Below, in pieces: positions 44,898-56,249 of a stretch of 64,000 nucleotides of DNA; position 1 is the stretch's first letter, and every line of letters starts with the position of its first letter. The notes under the pieces were generated by a model. That model made no database searches. It worked only from the letters and a program-made list of their open reading frames with translations, and was not told the DNA's origin. Source of the stretch: Mycobacterium sp. MS1601 (GTDB lineage: Bacteria; Actinomycetota; Actinomycetes; Mycobacteriales; Mycobacteriaceae); NCBI RefSeq assembly GCF_001984215.1, contig NZ_CP019420.1, positions 5,146,001 through 5,210,000 on the forward strand, read 5' to 3'. The translations under genes were made by a program, and so were the position numbers.

Positions 44898-45768
44898 ATG
44901 ACCAGAGAAACTCGCTACGGCATTCTCGTCGGTGTCGACGGCTCCGAGGAGTCCGACGCAGCCGTTTGTTGGGCGGCCGCCGAAGCTACCCGTCTCGACC
45001 TGCCCATCACCTTGATGCATGCGGTGGTTCCGATCGTCATGAGTTGGCCGGTGGCTCCTCTTCCCCCGACACGCTGATCGACGCTGAACGCGAGGCGGCG
45101 GAGCAGGTCATCGCGCGGGCGCGCGCCGTCGTGGCAGCCGCCGACGAGACACTGAAAGTGCGTTCGGAAGTGGTGTTCGCGGCGGCCGTGCCGGTGTTGG
45201 CCGATGCGTCCAAGGACGCATCGATGGTGGTGGTCGGAAGCCGCGGGATGGGAGCGTTCGGGCGGGCCGTGCTGGGTTCGGTCAGTTCGGGACTGGTGCA
45301 TCTCGGGCACGGCCCGATTGCGGTGGTCCACGCGCCGGATGGTCGCGTGCCGGATCCGGCCGCTCCGGTCATCCTCGGCGTCGACGGGTCACCCGCCTCC
45401 GAGGCGGCTATCCCGCTGGCCTTCGCTGAAGCCGACCGGCGCAGAACAGAACTGGTGGCGGTGCATTCGTGGAGCGATGGGGGTTGCTGCCCATGCTCGG
45501 CCTCGATTGGCGAGAGTACGAGCAGCGCGGCGAGGAGTTGTTGGGGGAAAGACTCGCCGGTTGGCAGGAGCAGTTCCCCGATGTCTCGGTTCGGCGCCGT
45601 GTGGTGCGCGACAAGCCCGCGCGGTGGCTGATGGAGGAGGCGCAATACGCGCAACTCATCGTTGTGGGAAGCCATGGCCGCGGCGGCTTCTCCGGGATGT
45701 TGCTGGGTTCGGTCAGTTCGGCGGTGGTGCATTCGGCACAGATCCCGGTGATCGTGGTCCGTCCGTGA
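44898..45768 (+). pseudogene. Universal stress protein with two one-base frameshifts
   Basis: ATG 44898 follows GGAGG. The protein is a close paralogue of the USP at 41135. The first frame stops after SWPVAPLPPTR. A second frame continues DTLIDAEREAAEQVIARARA, and a third carries GLLPMLGLDWREYEQRGEEL to the end VVGSHGRGGFSGMLLGSVSS. The breaks are at a C run (45063-45067) and a G run (45479-45483); one extra base in each restores a tandem USP of about 290 residues. Every domain is otherwise intact, so a consensus error is at least as likely as decay. Confidence 0.75.
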
Positions 45769-46053
45769 GAGCGCGAGAGCGCGGGGTGTCACGCGATTCC
45801 GCCATGCGGCAGAACGCGTTTCAAGGACGGCAAAGCGACTGGCCGCCGCGGGATCGGCGAACGCGGCATGCCCCCAACCGCCCACGGACAGCGCTGTAAT
45901 GCGGCGCCAAGCCCAACGCTGCGCGTAGCCTTCGCAGAATCGCGGCTGCCAACAGGTGGAATGTGGCCGTGACTACCCACAGCGCAGTCGGCCGGAAGGT
46001 GCTCGATCGGTAGCGGCCACGTAGACCCGCCACCATGTCGTCACGCTGATCGC

Positions 46054-46209
46054 TTACATGGGGTCCGGCTGCTCGGTTGTCTGCTGCTCGGGCTCAGGCC
46101 GGGTCTCGCTGGGGGCCCGCCATCCCGGTGGAGGCGCGCCGTAGGGGGAGTGACGGTGATGCAGATACACGCGTGGTCGATCATCACCGTGGTCACGGGA
46201 TGGATTCAT
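46054..46209 (-). CDS. Small Pro/His-rich protein of 51 residues
   Basis: ATG 46209 follows AAGGAACG. The 51 residues (MNPSRDHGDDRPRVYLHHRH, then a Pro/Glu/Gln-rich tail ending TEQPDPM) show no family and no membrane segment. A DosR-like box at 46312-46325 lies 103 bp upstream. The 285-bp stretch to its left (45769-46053) contains no convincing gene. Modest confidence because of size and lack of homologues known to me. Confidence 0.4.
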   Translation of the reverse strand: MNPSRDHGDDRPRVYLHHRHSPYGAPPPGWRAPSETRPEPEQQTTEQPDPM

Positions 46210-46311
46210 CACGTTCCTTGTCTCAATGGGTGAGCGGGGCTCCGTTCGGGCCCGCTTTGCCTGCCACACAGGCGATATCTCTGAAGTTACGCCGTGGGGA
46301 GCCCGAGCGCT

Positions 46312-46325
46312 GGAGGCTTTGGTCC
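46312..46325 (+). promoter_or_regulatory. DosR-like box near small gene and USP
   Basis: GAGGCTTTGGTCCC fits the DosR-type core with one mismatch at position 2. It lies between the leftward 51-codon gene and the end of the leftward USP gene, so the former would be its target. Confidence 0.35.
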
Positions 46326-46388
46326 CGAAGTTGGTTACTGCAGGCCGGCCGGGCACCCGGCGAGCGCCGCGATCACCTCTTCTGGAAC

Positions 46389-47264
46389 TCAGAATCGTTT
46401 GGCGGCCGGGCAGATGAGGACAGGAACGGGACTGTGGTGCAAGAGATTGAGTGCGGTCGACCCCAGGAGCGTGGCCGCCAGGGCGTTGCTGCGATGAGTG
46501 GCGACCACCAGCAGTTGGCAGTCGGCGGCGTGGTCGAGCAACAGTTGACTCGGCTTGGCGCGCTCTACGACACAGTGGACATCGACTTCGGGAAACCGGA
46601 CGGACCATGGGCGCAGAGCGGCGCAGAGTGCCTCGGTTTCGCTGCGTTGCAGGGCGTCCCAGTCGATCAGATAGGGCACTTCGACGCTATCGGCAGGCAG
46701 GCGAGGGTTCCAGGCATGGACTGCGGTCACCGGGGCGCCGAAGTCGTGCGCGTACTCGAAGGCGGCCCCGAGCGCGGCATCGTCGGCGCCACCGAGAGCG
46801 ACACCCACCACCACTTCAGCAGTGGTCGGGGTCGCGACATTGCGCCACGCCACCACGGGGCAGTCCGACCGGGTCGCTGCGGTCAAAGTGGTGGAGCCGA
46901 GCAGCAGCGCTGCGGAACGACCGACGTCTTCGCTGCCCACCACGACCAACCGGGCGTGTCGACTGCGCCGGATCAACGCGACGTCGGCCGGCTCGGACAC
47001 CTCCTCGGTGTCGACCGCCACATCGGGAAACTCCCGCACCACAGCCTGAGCTGCCGTGTCCAGGATCGTCGTCGCAACAGCGCACCGGTCTAGGTCTGCC
47101 GGCTCGGCCTGGGAGTACACCAGGTGCAATGAGGTCTGGTGGGCACGCGCGAGGTGCGCCGCCCACCGTGCTGCCCCGCCGCTGCTCTCCGATCCGTTGA
47201 CGCCCACCACGACCGGCAGTGATTCGTGTGTGCCTGCGTCCGGTGATCCGGAATCCTGTGTCAC
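46389..47264 (-). CDS. Universal stress protein, divergent tandem form
   Basis: 291 residues from GTG 47264 (GGAGAG upstream). Domain 1 opens VVVGVNGSESSGGAARWAAH; domain 2 (about 150 onward) opens VVVGVALGGADDAALGAAFE and ends LLGSTALNLLHHSPVPVLIC. The loops around the ATP-binding glycines are only partly conserved. It lies 17 bp downstream of the alcohol dehydrogenase gene and is probably the third gene of the leftward operon kinase-dehydrogenase-USP. Confidence 0.85.
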   Translation of the reverse strand: MTQDSGSPDAGTHESLPVVVGVNGSESSGGAARWAAHLARAHQTSLHLVYSQAEPADLDRCAVATTILDTAAQAVVREFPDVAVDTEEVSEPADVALIRRSRHARLVVVGSEDVGRSAALLLGSTTLTAATRSDCPVVAWRNVATPTTAEVVVGVALGGADDAALGAAFEYAHDFGAPVTAVHAWNPRLPADSVEVPYLIDWDALQRSETEALCAALRPWSVRFPEVDVHCVVERAKPSQLLLDHAADCQLLVVATHRSNALAATLLGSTALNLLHHSPVPVLICPAAKRF

Positions 47265-47281
47265 GAGGCGCTCTCCACGAG

Positions 47282-48340
47282 TCAGCCTTCGGCGTGGTGC
47301 GTGGGGGCCAGCAGCACCTTCAACGCACCGGTGTCGGCTGACTGGCTGAACACGTCATAGGCGAGGTCGAACTCGTCGAAGCCGAACCGATGGGTGATCA
47401 TCGGGGTGGTGTCAATCTGGTGTGCTGCTACCAGCCCGACCAACGTCGGCGTCGAGTGTGTGTCGACCAGCCCGGTGGTGATGGTCAGATTCTTGCTCCA
47501 GATGTCCTCCAGGTGCAGGGTGCCCGGTGCTCCGTGCACGCCGATATTTGCGACGTGGCCGTTCGGGCGAACCAGCCGCACCGCTTGTTCGAAGGTCTCA
47601 GGGACGCCGACGGCTTCCATCGCGACGTCGGCGCCGAGACCGGCGGTGAGACCGTCGATGACCGAGCGGGCATCCTGTGCCGTGGCATCGACGACGATGT
47701 CGGCGCCCAGCTTGAGGGCAGCGTCCAAACGTGCTGCGGCGACGTCGATCACCACGACATGTGCGGGGCTGTACAGGCGGGAGGTGAGGATGGCTGCCAG
47801 TCCGATGGGGCCTGCTCCGATGATCGCCACCACGTCGCCGGGGCGGACCGTACCGTTGAGCACTCCCACCTCGTAGGACGTGGGCAGGATATCGGCGAGC
47901 ATGACCATCTGTTCGTCGCTGACTCCTGGCGGGATCTTGTGAGTGCTGTTGTCGGCGAACGGAACACGGACGAACTCCGCCTGGGTTCCGTCGATCAGGT
48001 GGCCGAGGATCCAGCCGCCGCCGCCGAGACACTGGCCGTAGTGACCGTCGCGGCAATAGCGGCAGCTGCCGCAGGCACTGATGCAGGACACCAGCACACG
48101 GTCACCCACGGCCAGATTCTCCACCGCTGCTCCGATTTCGGTCACGGTGCCCACCGCCTCGTGACCGAGCACCCGACCCGGCTGCACCTCGGGAACGTCT
48201 CCTTTGAGGATGTGCAGGTCGGTTCCGCAGATGGTGACGGCATCCACGCGGACAACAGCGTCGGTGGCGCGTTGGATCACCGGGTCGGGTACCTCTTCCC
48301 AGGACCGCCGGCCGGGACCGTGATAGACGAGTGCGTGCAT
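47282..48340 (-). CDS. Zinc-dependent alcohol dehydrogenase (MDR family)
   Basis: 352 residues from ATG 48340 (GAGAGGA upstream). Catalytic zinc residues are in TICGTDLH and GHEAVG; the four structural-zinc cysteines are in CGSCRYCRDGHYGQC. The NAD-binding motif is VVAIIGAGPIGLAA. Sequence features resemble the threonine/sorbitol-dehydrogenase-like alcohol dehydrogenases of actinobacteria. It should oxidise or reduce an alcohol/aldehyde with NAD(P). It lies 26 bp after the Rv2004c-like gene and 17 bp before a USP, in one leftward unit. Confidence 0.88.
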   Translation of the reverse strand: MHALVYHGPGRRSWEEVPDPVIQRATDAVVRVDAVTICGTDLHILKGDVPEVQPGRVLGHEAVGTVTEIGAAVENLAVGDRVLVSCISACGSCRYCRDGHYGQCLGGGGWILGHLIDGTQAEFVRVPFADNSTHKIPPGVSDEQMVMLADILPTSYEVGVLNGTVRPGDVVAIIGAGPIGLAAILTSRLYSPAHVVVIDVAAARLDAALKLGADIVVDATAQDARSVIDGLTAGLGADVAMEAVGVPETFEQAVRLVRPNGHVANIGVHGAPGTLHLEDIWSKNLTITTGLVDTHSTPTLVGLVAAHQIDTTPMITHRFGFDEFDLAYDVFSQSADTGALKVLLAPTHHAEG

Positions 48341-48366
48341 GAATCCTCTCCTCTCGAAATGTATCT

Positions 48367-49854
48367 TCAGAAAGCCGCAGAGCAGATGCTCTGAGCGTGG
48401 GTCACTGATTCGGCCACTGGGCGTCCCGTATCGACAACGTGCGCACCAGGCCAAGGTTGGTTGGTGATCTGCTCGGCGACACGAGCTGTCGCATCGGAGT
48501 CTGTCGGCCCGCGTGCGGTGAGTCTCGACTGGGCCTCGGAAAGGTTGGTCGTGCAACACAGTTGAACCAGTGCCGCGGATGCGCGTTGGGCGAGGTCGAA
48601 GGCTCTGCGCCGCTGCCGGGCATCGCGCCAGGTCCCGTCGAGGATCACAGATCTCCCCAGCCCCAGAGCTTGGCCTGCACGCTCGAGGACTTCGGCGTAG
48701 ACGGCCGAGACATTGGCGGGATCATAGAGTCCCCGATCCACATCGCCCACTTCGCCGGTGATGCGGCCCCGGTGTTGGAGTTCTCGCCGCACCAGGTCGG
48801 TCGAGATCACCTGGGCGCCCAGCACATCGCGTAATGCGGAGGCCAAGGTGGACTTGCCGGTGCCGGGACCACCACCGATGAGCACGAGTCTCACGGTGCC
48901 CGATCGAAGATGCCTCTGAGCGACATCGATATGCCGATACACGTCGGCGCGGGCAGCGCGCTGACCCTGGGTGACTTTGATGCAGTCCACTTTCGCGCGG
49001 ACCACTGCTCGGTAGGCGATGTAGAAGTGGGCCAGTGTTGTGGGGGCCGGGTCGGCGGCTGCGCGGCGGTAGCTGTCGAGAAACAGCGCAGCCAACTCGG
49101 GCCGGCCGAGGAACTCCAGGTCCATCGCCAGAAACGCGGCGTCGTCGATGCCGTCGACATAACGCAACTGGTCATCGAACTCCAGGCAGTCCAGCGGTAC
49201 CGGACCGTCCTCGGTGCAGAAGATGTCGTCGGTCGTCAGGTCGCCGTGTCCGTCGATCACCCGATGCTCCGCAACACGAGATGCGAACAGGGGGGCCCGT
49301 CCGGCCAGGAACCTCATGGCGAGTCGCCGCAGTTCGCAGATCTGCTCTGCCGTGACGAGTTCTCCGGCAAAGCGGTCCAGGGCTGACAGGTTCTCCTGCC
49401 AGCGTCCGGCGATGCCCGTGACCGACGCACAGTTGTCGATCACCGGTGAACGCGCCGCGCCGGCGTGGAACCGAGCCAGTGTTCGTGCCAGCGCGGTGAG
49501 ATGACGTTCGGTGGGCTCGCCGCGTTCCAGCATGGGGCGCAACCGAATATCCTCGGAGTAGCGTTTCATCACCACCACCGGTTCCGGGGCTGCGCCGTCG
49601 GGAGTGTGAAAGTGCCCTACGCCGAGGTAGCTGGTGGGGGCGAGCCGACGGTTGAGGTCCACCTCTCGGGCGCACGCCCGCTCACGTGTCTCCCGCGTGC
49701 GGAAATCGAGGAAGTCGGTGACCACTGCCTTCTTCGACTTGTAGGCGCGATCGCCCACGAGAACGACGATGCCGGTGTGCGTCTCGCGCACCTCGACGTC
49801 GGCCGACCCGGTTGCCGCGCTGACTGTTGCGCTGACGACTGGCGGCCTGGTCAT
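48367..49854 (-). CDS. APH-like kinase / P-loop ATPase fusion (Rv2004c-like)
   Basis: 495 residues from ATG 49854, close to the 498 of Rv2004c. The N-terminal two thirds are an aminoglycoside-phosphotransferase-like kinase domain (VDLNRRLAPTSYLGV; HGDLTTDDIF with the catalytic-loop Asp). From about residue 330 an AAA/kinase P-loop domain follows (LVLIGGGPGTGKSTLA, then RRELQHRG). Such fusions are DosR-regulon members of unknown substrate. No ribosome-binding site is visible, so the mRNA may have a very short leader. A DosR-like box lies 58 bp upstream on the minus strand. Confidence 0.85.
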   Translation of the reverse strand: MTRPPVVSATVSAATGSADVEVRETHTGIVVLVGDRAYKSKKAVVTDFLDFRTRETRERACAREVDLNRRLAPTSYLGVGHFHTPDGAAPEPVVVMKRYSEDIRLRPMLERGEPTERHLTALARTLARFHAGAARSPVIDNCASVTGIAGRWQENLSALDRFAGELVTAEQICELRRLAMRFLAGRAPLFASRVAEHRVIDGHGDLTTDDIFCTEDGPVPLDCLEFDDQLRYVDGIDDAAFLAMDLEFLGRPELAALFLDSYRRAAADPAPTTLAHFYIAYRAVVRAKVDCIKVTQGQRAARADVYRHIDVAQRHLRSGTVRLVLIGGGPGTGKSTLASALRDVLGAQVISTDLVRRELQHRGRITGEVGDVDRGLYDPANVSAVYAEVLERAGQALGLGRSVILDGTWRDARQRRRAFDLAQRASAALVQLCCTTNLSEAQSRLTARGPTDSDATARVAEQITNQPWPGAHVVDTGRPVAESVTHAQSICSAAF

Positions 49855-49911
49855 AAAGAGAATCCTGGTGCTGGCGCCCCCGGCTTCGCTGCGGCCGAAC
49901 GTCGTGCCGTA

Positions 49912-49925
49912 CGGCCAAAAGGTCC
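49912..49925 (-). promoter_or_regulatory. DosR-like box upstream of the Rv2004c-like gene
   Basis: CGGCCAAAAGGTCC on the plus strand matches most of the DosR-type motif with one or two deviations. Its distance to the leftward start suits activation of a transcript with a short leader. Confidence 0.4.
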
Positions 49926-49962
49926 TGCCCCGCACGGGTAGAAAGTCATCAATGTGGATCGA

Positions 49963-49976
49963 GTGACCAAAGACTC
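49963..49976 (+). promoter_or_regulatory. DosR-like box upstream of the USP-dosR-dosS operon
   Basis: GTGACCAAAGACTC lies 82 bp before the USP start at 50058. Control of this operon by DosR would be positive autoregulation, as known for Rv3134c-dosR-dosS in M. tuberculosis. Confidence 0.5.
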
Positions 49977-50057
49977 TTTCCGCCTGTTGGCACTCGTGCC
50001 GATGCTGCTTGACACAACACGGCTACGCCGAGCAACAACGTCAGAGAGGAGGCCGCC

Positions 50058-50918
50058 GTGAAGGATCATTCGATACCTTCACCCGCCGTTGTGGTGGGCA
50101 TCGACGGTTCACGCTCGGCGTTGGCGGCCGCGCTGTGGGCGGTGGACGAGGCGCTGGATCGTGACGTTCCGCTGCGGCTGCTGTATGCCGTCGCGCCTCG
50201 CCCGGTCCCGATGAACGCCGATGTGGCTGCGCGCGACCTGGCTACCGCGGAGATCGCGATCCGCGAGGCGTTCATGGCCGTCGAGTCTCTCGACAAGCCG
50301 GTCAAGATCGAGGTGGAAATCGTTCAGGATGATCCGATTCACGCTCTGTTGAATGCATCTCGATCGGCAACGATGCTGTGCGTCGGAGATCTCGGCATTG
50401 GGCGATCCACCGGACGGCATTACGGTTCTGTCGCCGCAGCGGTGTCGCGATCGACGCACTGCCCCGTGGCCGTCATCCGGCGAGACGACGCCGATCACCG
50501 CGGATGCGTGATTGCCGAAGTTGACGAATCCACGTCCTTCGCGGCAGTTTTGGACTTGGCCGTGAGCGAGGCGCGGATGCGGAAGTGCCCGTTGCGTGTT
50601 CTCACCGGGTCGCAACCCCGCTTCACCGACGTCGCCGATGCTCCAGATGCGGCCGAAGCCACCAGAGACGCCCAGACCCGACTCGACAAGCAACTCGACT
50701 GGTGGCGGCGACGCTACCCGGACCTCGACGCCGTGGCGGTCGCCACCCGCGGTTCCACATTGAACTACCTGGCTCAGCAAGACGATTCAATTCAATTGCT
50801 GGTAGTCGGGCCGGGGAATGGCCACCGACGGCCGGAAGCTGCGAAAGCCGATGCGCACAGTGCTTTGCGAGATGGCCGATGTTCGGTTCTCATCTCTGGT
50901 CGCCATGGCGCGCTGTGA
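50058..50918 (+). CDS. Universal stress protein, first gene of the dosR operon
   Basis: 286 residues from GTG 50058, with GAGGAGG upstream. The first USP domain opens [20 protein letters not shown]; the second (about 150 onward) is divergent ([20 protein letters not shown]). Rv3134c, also a USP, precedes dosR in M. tuberculosis in the same way, so this is its positional equivalent. The dosR start is 62 bp downstream. ATP-binding glycines are incomplete. Confidence 0.85.
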   Translation: MKDHSIPSPAVVVGIDGSRSALAAALWAVDEALDRDVPLRLLYAVAPRPVPMNADVAARDLATAEIAIREAFMAVESLDKPVKIEVEIVQDDPIHALLNASRSATMLCVGDLGIGRSTGRHYGSVAAAVSRSTHCPVAVIRRDDADHRGCVIAEVDESTSFAAVLDLAVSEARMRKCPLRVLTGSQPRFTDVADAPDAAEATRDAQTRLDKQLDWWRRRYPDLDAVAVATRGSTLNYLAQQDDSIQLLVVGPGNGHRRPEAAKADAHSALRDGRCSVLISGRHGAL

Positions 50919-50980
50919 GTGATACTGACTTCAGGGTTCGGCCTGCGACCGGAAATCGCGACGTCCACGAAAGGCCCGAT

Positions 50981-53402
<2,422 letters not shown>

Positions 53403-53471
53403 ATACGGGGACGCCGAGCGTCGATTGAGCACGGGTCGCACCGCAAATGACGGTGAGATGCCCTTCTAGTC

Positions 53472-53485
53472 GTGACTTTCGCCCC
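53472..53485 (+). promoter_or_regulatory. DosR-like box upstream of the decarboxylase-nitroreductase operon
   Basis: GTGACTTTCGCCCC is one of the strongest matches to the DosR consensus and ends 37 bp before the start at 53522. Confidence 0.65.
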
Positions 53486-53521
53486 TGTCGGCGTGGGCCA
53501 CTGCCGAGGCAGCGTGATGGT

Positions 53522-53884
53522 ATGAACAGCCGCCGGCCCTCACACCATGTTCTCGACACCCTGTGGCCCGAGTACCGGGCACTGCGACAGCTGAACCCCA
53601 CGGTCCATCAGGCGCTCGACGAACTACGCGAGCAGGTGATGCTCGAGGGGGCTCTCACGGTGAAGGACAAGGAACTGATTGCGCTGGCCATCGCAGTGGT
53701 GCAGGGTGGCGACGCAGTGATCGCGGCGAATGCCAGGAATGCCGTTGCGGCGGGCGTGACCGAAGCAGAGGCTGCCGAGGCGATTGGTGTCGCTGTGATG
53801 ATGCAGAGCGAACTCGCCACCATGAACGGCGCACGTGCTGTCAGCGCCTTCTCGGAATTCGAGAAGGCCGTGACCCGCGAATGA
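53522..53884 (+). CDS. Carboxymuconolactone decarboxylase-like (AhpD-fold) protein without Cys pair
   Basis: 120 residues from ATG 53522. The AhpD-like helical core is visible (DELREQVMLEGALTVKDKEL, IALAIAVVQGGDAVIAANAR, AAGVTEAEAAEAIGVAVMMQ). In redox-active members a CxxC pair with His sits where this protein reads GGDAVIAANA, so there is no thiol active site and peroxidase activity is unlikely. It lies 38 bp upstream of the nitroreductase and shares its DosR-like box. Confidence 0.8.
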   Translation: MNSRRPSHHVLDTLWPEYRALRQLNPTVHQALDELREQVMLEGALTVKDKELIALAIAVVQGGDAVIAANARNAVAAGVTEAEAAEAIGVAVMMQSELATMNGARAVSAFSEFEKAVTRE

Positions 53885-53922
53885 GGGCCACACGTGGAGA
53901 CCTCCCAGCATCTCGAGGTGAC

Positions 53923-54921
53923 ATGAACGTCCATTTTCCCGACCACGCCACCGTGACCGCTGCCCTGGAGATGGCGAATCGCGCGCCATCGCTGCACAAT
54001 TCACAACCCTGGCAGTGGCGAGTGGGATTGCGCAGCATCCATCTTCACGCGCAACCGTCGCGACAGCTACCCCATACCGATCCCGACGGTCGTGACCTGC
54101 TGGTCAGCTGCGGTGCGACACTTCATCATTGCCAGATCGCGTTTGCCGCACTGGGATGGCGTGCGGTGGTGCACCGGCTACCTGACCCTGGGCAACATCA
54201 CCATCTGGCTGCCATAGAGCTGCACCGTGCGCTGCCCTCCAACGCCGAGATCGCCCTGGCCGCCGCCATTCAGCAGCGCTACACCGACCGGCGTTCCTAC
54301 GCCGCCACGACCGTCCGCGCAGCCGATATTGCCCTCATGGGTGCGCGCGCTGCGCGTGTCGGGGTGACGATGCGACGGATGGAACCGACTACGGAATTCC
54401 GCGCCCTTCTTGCGCAGGCGGTATGGGCGCATGCCGGCGATTCCGACTACCTCGACGAATTGGCCGCGTGGTCCGGGCGCCACGCTGCGGATGACGGTGT
54501 ACCCGCGCGCAATGTGCCGCCGTCGAACCCGCGCGCCGCGATCCCCGGACGACTCTTCGCCGACCCACAGCTGAGCTCGGGGGACGGTGAGGACTCGACT
54601 CGCGACAGTGGAGTGCTGCTGGCGCTCGGAACCGCCGAGGATGACACCATGGCGCGATTGCGCGCTGGAGAGGCCACCAGCGCCGTCCTGCTCACCGCTA
54701 CCTCGCAAGGGCTGGTCAGTTGCCTCATCTCCGAACCACTCGAAGTTGCCGAAACGCGACAAGGCGTGCGGCAGTGGGCATTCGACGATCGCGAGTATCC
54801 GCAGATGATGATCCGCGTCGGCTGGTTGCCGGCGGGGCTCAGACGATTGCCACCCACCCCACGACGACCGCTGTCCGATGTCGTGGTACGCCTCGACGGT
54901 GGCGCGTTCGTGCATCGCTGA
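53923..54921 (+). CDS. acg: Acg-family nitroreductase-like protein
   Basis: 332 residues from ATG 53923, with GAGGTG upstream; M. tuberculosis Acg (Rv2032) has 331. Family features: ALEMANRAPSLHNSQPWQWR, LLVSCGATLHHCQIAFAALG, QQRYTDRRSYAATTVRAADI, ATSQGLVSCLISEPLEVAET. Acg proteins bind FMN but have a lid over the active site and no shown nitroreductase activity; they may sequester flavin in dormancy. It is co-transcribed with the AhpD-fold gene. Confidence 0.88.
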   Translation: MNVHFPDHATVTAALEMANRAPSLHNSQPWQWRVGLRSIHLHAQPSRQLPHTDPDGRDLLVSCGATLHHCQIAFAALGWRAVVHRLPDPGQHHHLAAIELHRALPSNAEIALAAAIQQRYTDRRSYAATTVRAADIALMGARAARVGVTMRRMEPTTEFRALLAQAVWAHAGDSDYLDELAAWSGRHAADDGVPARNVPPSNPRAAIPGRLFADPQLSSGDGEDSTRDSGVLLALGTAEDDTMARLRAGEATSAVLLTATSQGLVSCLISEPLEVAETRQGVRQWAFDDREYPQMMIRVGWLPAGLRRLPPTPRRPLSDVVVRLDGGAFVHR

Positions 54922-54960
54922 GCCGTGCTCTGAGGTCGGACCCTTCGCAGATCCATCGGC

Positions 54961-54996
54961 GTGCCAAAGCCTCTGCACAGCTGTGACTTTGGGCCC
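54961..54996 (+). promoter_or_regulatory. Paired DosR-like boxes upstream of the Rv1733c remnant and USP
   Basis: GTGCCAAAGCCTCT (54961-54974) and GTGACTTTGGGCCC (54983-54996) start 22 bp apart. The pair has the same spacing and the same second box core as the pair before the intact Rv1733c-like gene (43990-44025). Confidence 0.6.
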
Positions 54997-55070
54997 TTCG
55001 AAGTCGGGCCGGTTAAGTCCACCATGAATGTGCACCGACAGCAGGATCGAACGTCGCCTGGAGGACCGCC

Positions 55071-55370
55071 GTGGACACCCTTCACTTCACCCTCCGGAAC
55101 CCGTGGATGTTGCGTGCGCTCGGCCGAAATCAGCTGGTGTGTGGCAGTGACCGCATTCCAGTGAGCTGGTCAGCCAATGGCCGCCGCCACCAGGGCTCAG
55201 TGCGTTCCCAGAACTGGCACCGTACCGGTGGCACAGAGGTAACCGCAGACGGTATACGACGTGGGATCGCGAGTTTGGGCACCTCGCCGGCGACGACAAA
55301 CGCCCGCATCACCACTGATGCTCACGCCGTCAACGGATCCCCTGATGCTCGGAAAAAAGAAAGGCATGAC
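55071..55370 (+). pseudogene. Truncated Rv1733c-like gene, in frame with the following USP
   Basis: GTG 55071 has GGAGGACC upstream. Its first 29 codons (HFTLRNPWMLRALGRNQLV, then CGSDRI) match the start of the Rv1733c-like protein at 44104. After that, homology ends and about 70 unrelated, non-hydrophobic codons (PVSWSANGRRHQGSV and on) continue without a stop into the USP at 55371. Both transmembrane helices are missing. The original promoter boxes and ribosome-binding site remain, so this looks like an internal deletion that now places the USP under the Rv1733c-type promoter. A translated N-terminal extension of the USP (392 residues in all) is formally possible. Confidence 0.6.
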
Positions 55371-56249
55371 ATGGCTTCGAACACTGCCGGAAGCGAGATC
55401 GTGGTCGGGTATGACGGCACGCGAGCATCCCGGTCGGCTCTCGAGTGGGCCACGCGTGAAGCGGGCCTGTGCAACCGCAAGATCACCGTTGTCCACGTGA
55501 TCCTGACACCCGAGATGGGCGAGTGGATCGATACGGCCATGTCGGAGCGGTACAACGCCGCGCGGCAGGAGCGCGCGAACGCCCTGCTGCAGGAGGCAAC
55601 TGCACTGGTATCCAGGACGGCGAGCACCGATCGTCCGGTCTCGGTCGGCACTCGGGTAGCAACCGGCTCTGTGCTGGCGACACTTGTCGAGACATCCAAG
55701 GACGCCTACATGATTGTCGTCGGCCGTCGTGGTCTGGGCGCGTTGGCTGGGGTAGTCCTGGGCTCGGTTAGTCGAGGCCTGGTCGAACACGCACACTGCC
55801 CGGTGGTCGTGGTGCGCAACGAAGAGCAGCCGCCACCCGAAGCGCCGGTGGTGCTGGGAGTGGACGGTTCGCCTACATCGCAGGCTGCCACCGCCTTGGC
55901 CTTCGACCAGGCCTCCCGGCGAGGTGTTGATCTGGTTGCCGTGCACACCTGCAGCGACGACAACGTAGACATCGTCGATGTCGGTTGGGCAGATCTGGAG
56001 AAGCTGGGAGCTGAGGTGGTTTCGGAGCAGCTGGCAGGCTGGGTCGACCGATATCCCGATGTGTCGGTTCGTCGAATCGTGGCGCGAAACAGCCCTGCGC
56101 GATGGATTGTCGAACAAGCGGATTCGGGTCAGCTCGTTGTGGTGGGAAGCCATGGTCGTGGAGGGTTCGCCGGCATGTTGCTCGGATCGGTGAGCAACGC
56201 GGTGGTGCAGGCCTCCCGAGTGCCCGTGATTGTCGTCCGGCAATGCTGA
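55371..56249 (+). CDS. Universal stress protein, tandem USP domains
   Basis: 292 residues from ATG 55371, which has its own AAAGG. Both domains are complete: IVVGYDGTRASRSALEWATR with VVGRRGLGALAGVVLGSVSR, and VVLGVDGSPTSQAATALAFD with VVGSHGRGGFAGMLLGSVSN, so both should bind ATP. It is the closest in type to the USP at 41135. The stop overlaps the next small gene by 7 bp. Confidence 0.9.
   Translation: MASNTAGSEIVVGYDGTRASRSALEWATREAGLCNRKITVVHVILTPEMGEWIDTAMSERYNAARQERANALLQEATALVSRTASTDRPVSVGTRVATGSVLATLVETSKDAYMIVVGRRGLGALAGVVLGSVSRGLVEHAHCPVVVVRNEEQPPPEAPVVLGVDGSPTSQAATALAFDQASRRGVDLVAVHTCSDDNVDIVDVGWADLEKLGAEVVSEQLAGWVDRYPDVSVRRIVARNSPARWIVEQADSGQLVVVGSHGRGGFAGMLLGSVSNAVVQASRVPVIVVRQC

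Noticed and set aside
45821..46036. 71-codon minus-strand frame with a hydrophobic stretch after the 51-residue gene
   Set aside because: It could be co-transcribed, but the ribosome-binding site is weak and the last third is Arg-rich and non-coding in character.
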